A stretch of 64,000 nt of DNA from Heliocidaris tuberculata (taxonomy: Eukaryota > Echinodermata > Echinoidea > Camarodonta > Echinometridae): the NCBI GenBank assembly GCA_025618425.1, contig CM046835.1:18487436-18551435 (forward strand), read 5' to 3'. The notes under the pieces are model-generated. The model searched no databases. It saw nothing but the letters and a program-made list of their open reading frames with translations, and had not been told where the DNA came from. Made by a program: the position numbers and the translations under genes. Shown here one piece after another: positions 60,901-64,000 of this stretch. Every line of letters begins with the position of its first letter. Position 1 is the stretch's first letter.

Positions 60901-63648
60901 CGCCATTCAAGGACATTCAGGAATATAAATACACAGGAAAGGTCCAGGCGCAATTTCTAGGTACAGACGCAACGCCTTGAAGCTGCTGCGATGGCCTAGC
61001 GCAAGTTTTCGGATTTGTCCGGAAATAATCTTTCGGCGGATTTCTCGCGTAACAATTGACACAAACAAGTGAGTGCATTTGGTTGCCAACTCCGAGCACA
61101 TCCGTCTTTATCTGTAGACAGGGTAGAGGCCTATTGTTTACTGCTTACTTTAGGATGAATTCAATAAATGAGCTGGTGTAATTGGCGCAACTGTAATAAA
61201 GTCTGGTTTGCACTATGCCTCACTTTCACATCCATAAAACACACGAGCCAATTTTGATATCGCAGTCGTCTGAGGTGGTCTAGTGGTCACCTCTGTGGTC
61301 TACCTATACAACGGCCCAGGGTTCGATCATGAGCTAGTCGCGTATTTCGGATGGTAACGTTGAGGTCTAAGCCAAGACGTACGTGTACATAATTAGATAT
61401 GCCAGTTATATTATCTCCATGACGTATGTAACAAACAAATTACACACATATCCACACACACCCACACGCAAACAAATACTCACATGCAATATGCGCCATC
61501 TCATTGTGTTCCTGTAAAATTATGATCTCAGTTTTGTGAGTCTGACAAAGGGAGGTAAATGTACATATCTTTTACATTATAATAAGTCCTCACATTACAA
61601 ATAATTCGAATCCCTCAGCCTTTTATCTTTGCGTACTGCTTTCTTACCACTCCGTGTCCATGGAAATCGCTGTCGAAAGCCTTCATCTTTTTTGTGTTGT
61701 CGGCTAGAGTACTTTTCATCTTCCTAATGACGGTTTCCATGCAATCCATCAACTGATCATACATCACAAAAATACAAACAAGTACGCAGATGAAAAATAT
61801 AGAAATCATGAGGCATTTATACGCTTATCTTATAGTACTTGCGTCACTGACAGATTAGAGTTACAATCAAATTCATTTTGAAATCTGAAATTTCAAAGTT
61901 CATAATACATCTTTAAAATAAACTAAAATGTACCTGGAGTAAGGAAGCACATATAGGTAATGTTTATAATATAATATAATTTTTGGTAACAATAGACCGC
62001 TTCGGTAATGTATGCAAATTTTATACATACCTTTCAAACAAAGGTTGTTCTTGACATCCTAAAACCTTGCCAGAGGCTTGCCGGACATAGCAACAAGTAA
62101 TGTATGCAAACTGGATTCCAAGCATTGAGGCTCATTTATAAAAAGTAAGTTAATGGAATAGCTCGTCACTAGGTGCTCAGAGAAGAAGTGTGCATAAATT
62201 TGTATACATTACAGAACCGGTCTATTAGACATCCTAAGATTTTCCTTGATAAACAAAGGTAAGAAAGTGAGTGGTGTCTACTCACACACCATGCAGTTGT
62301 GGTTGAAACAGATACAATAAACAAGGACCCTTGTCAACAAAGTAAAAGTGTAAGATAATTGCACAGGGCTACCTCTGTTTCGAATTCCTCGAGAGCCTTT
62401 TTTCTTTGCTTCCTGCCTTCCCTCCAGTACTCTCCATATTTAGTGTCTATTTTTTGCGACAGCTCCTTGATCGTGTTTGACTCACCAACCAGGTCGTTCC
62501 TTCACGAAGTATAGAAGAGGGGAAAATAACACGTTTCATGAAATGATTCCAGACTATAATAATAATAATAATAAAGATGGATTTATACAGCACATCATAA
62601 ATTATGCAGTCTCTCTATGCGCTAAACAATGTAAAAACAATAAATGATAAAAGACAAATTCACGGTTTAATTACAAAGTAAATACAACAAATGATACAAT
62701 CTGATGAATCTAAGAATCAAATCACATAATTTCTGAAACTTATTATTACGAGAAAGATAACAAATATTACATTAAAATTACAGTTTTAAGACGGAAATGT
62801 ACCTACATTACATCTTTATTAGGTACTGATACAAATAATTTAAACAAGATAATTACAGAAATATCAGTACTTATAGGGGTACATAACTAATTACAGAGAT
62901 AAAGATTTATAAACAAAACAAGTAGCTTTTAAGAAGGGTCCTATTTACTACATTATTACGGTTTGTACGTGTCATGATATATTCCTTTCTCTCTTAAAAG
63001 TTCTGGTGTTATTTGTCAGATTTAATCTGATAATTTAGATAGTTCATCTAAATATCTTTATCTACTTTTTTCATTGCTCTACTTAAAAAGTCTGTCATGA
63101 ATTACCAAAACTGCAGTTTGTTGTAATGAAATTTTCATAGCAATAGAATGCGGCCCTTCTTATATTGAGGATGAAAGTGATGCCATTTTTCTCTTGATCA
63201 GGTTGGTTATTGAAAATGAATTCGTGAAAAGACATATTAATGCAGATTAAAAGTAATAAAAAGAAATTAAAAATGAAAGTCCTTTTTTATTTTAAGGTGT
63301 CTGTTCCAGCCTTTCCAGCACGTTCTTGTAACCTCAGAAAAGAAATAGTTCTTAGTCCTGGCAGGTCAGTCCCTACTTCAAGCGGTATTATAAGTGTCTT
63401 CTTGAAGGGAGGGTGGTGAAGGAACGTTGTTGCATTAAAGATTTATGGTAAGTTTTATCTCAATTGCTCATCGAAATCCTGCTACCTTAGTTCTGAATCG
63501 CAGATGACATTCTTATTTAAACGTACCTCGTTCGGCAGATCCAGGCCGTCAACGTGTAGATGTTGTGTATGCAAGATCTCAAGATATCTTGACAGGCTCG
63601 TCGGTTGATGTCCAGCTTGGCTTTCTTCCCAGCTATAGAGGCTCGCTC
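54941..63648 (-). CDS. Mitofusin-like GTPase, second copy, 3' exons only
   Basis: Counterparts of exons 9-16 of the gene at 4384-28066: 63648-63527, 62499-62373, 61752-61648, 61511-61484, 58135-57941, 56623-56437, 55517-55380 and 55028-54941. Every exon keeps its length, phase and AG/GT borders and has no stop, so nothing visible marks this copy as dead. The exons encoding the GTPase motifs would lie beyond the right edge. Hand comparison with copy 1 gives 18 differences in 990 nt, 14 of them amino-acid replacements. The intron between the first two listed exons is about 1 kb here, against 7.4 kb in copy 1, because the Ngaro element is absent. Confidence 0.8.
55547..55845. mobile_element. MITE with TIR CCGGTATTCTCGAAAG (copy 2)
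   Basis: Copy 2 counterpart of 5007-5314, with the same inverted ends. Confidence 0.8.
57845..57912. repeat. (TG)n microsatellite
   Basis: Just past the donor of the copy 2 exon at 58135-57941. Longer than its copy 1 counterpart at 8304-8345. Confidence 0.95.
58792..59603. mobile_element. Foldback MITE (copy 2)
   Basis: Copy 2 counterpart of 9230-10019 with the same termini and internal inverted similarity, slightly longer through small insertions. Confidence 0.85.
59843..60611. mobile_element. MITE with TIR TATAGGTTTTC (copy 2)
   Basis: Copy 2 counterpart of 10259-11018; one base in the left repeat differs (CACGCCCA for CCCGCCCA). Confidence 0.8.
61272..61348 (+). mobile_element. tRNA-like SINE head (copy 2)
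   Basis: Copy 2 counterpart of 11688-11765, with the same A- and B-box-like strings. Confidence 0.5.
61991..62226. mobile_element. MITE with TIR AATAGACCGCTTCGGTAATG (copy 2)
   Basis: Copy 2 counterpart of 12395-12630, nearly identical. Confidence 0.82.
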
Positions 63649-63930
63649 CTGAGGAAAATGAGCCGGAGGAAGGGTCATAAACAAGAATTTTATTTCAAGT
63701 GAACTAAGAAATGGAGTAGAAATTGAATGAAACATATCTCTATTTCATGAGTAAAGAATGAATACCACTACCATGGCTGAACTAACTACTGTAAGTAGTA
63801 AGCATCATACGATAATGCCTCACTGTCTTGTTTTGACGAATTGGAATCACATCCCTACTAAATTTCATCAGATTTTTATTTCTTTAGGATTTGTCTAGTA
63901 TAATTTTTAAGCTTTTGATTCCATTCTAGA

Positions 63931-64000
63931 GGTGTTGTGGTCTAGTGAATAAGTCACCGGACTGCCGATAACAAGGTACGGGGTTCGAATCCCACCACGG
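63931..64000 (+). mobile_element. tRNA-derived SINE head, cut by window end
   Basis: Counterpart of the SINE at 20669, with an A-box-like TGGTCTAGTGAATAAGTC and a B-box GGGTTCGAATCCC. The body lies beyond the window. Confidence 0.8.

Larger units (their letters stand above)
50277..64000. repeat. Large direct duplication, copy 2
   Basis: Homologous to 1-20749 and in the same order. It starts at the string ACATTCCAAAACATGCGTG, which is also the first sequence of the window, and runs off the right edge. It lacks the Ngaro and LINE insertions of copy 1, but has about 366 bp (50435-50800) and about 40 bp (near 50965-51005) that copy 1 lacks. Eight exons of the mitofusin-like gene are preserved open here. 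It could be a tandem paralogous segment or the other haplotype of the same locus. Confidence 0.95.

Overview
This 64 kb window is animal nuclear DNA: AT-rich and intron-rich, dense in MITEs, SINEs, decayed LINEs and trinucleotide microsatellites, with no bacterial-type operons. The mix of a tyrosine-recombinase retrotransposon of Ngaro type that also carries an SGNH hydrolase, tRNA-derived SINEs ending in (ATT)n, and a CUB/LDLa/LRR/7TM relaxin-receptor-like gene suggests an echinoderm, most likely a sea urchin. The organism call is inference from the repeat and gene mix, not a search.

The main architectural fact is a large direct duplication. Positions 1-20749 recur at 50277-64000, in the same orientation and collinear, differing by a few percent plus indels. 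Both copies run to a window edge, so the repeat unit would be about 50.3 kb. It is either a true tandem duplication or two haplotypes left side by side by the assembler.

The best gene is on the minus strand from 28066 down to 4384. Sixteen exons with consistent splice sites and phases give an uninterrupted 684-codon frame for a mitofusin/fuzzy-onions-like dynamin-superfamily GTPase (P-loop, switch Thr, DCPG and TQWD motifs). The second copy holds its last eight exons (63648-54941). In copy 1, an intron holds a 6.3 kb Ngaro retrotransposon (13147-19477) and another holds a 5'-truncated L1/Tx1-like LINE (6935-7907). Copy 2 has clean empty sites for both, so the insertions are younger than the split of the copies.

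Between the copies (28-50 kb) lie repeats and two dead genes. At 38.3-39.2 kb (minus) are two exons of an SLC20A/PiT-type phosphate transporter with a stop codon inside its signature motif. At 42.0-50.0 kb (plus) is a relaxin-receptor-like GPCR (CUB, LDLa, LRRs, 7TM) with nonsense codons, frameshifts, a microsatellite expansion in one LRR exon and a lost splice acceptor. The 29-36 kb stretch is mostly LINE fragments, MITEs and microsatellites.

All exon structures were read by eye from splice sites, phase and family resemblance. No transcripts or database searches were available.
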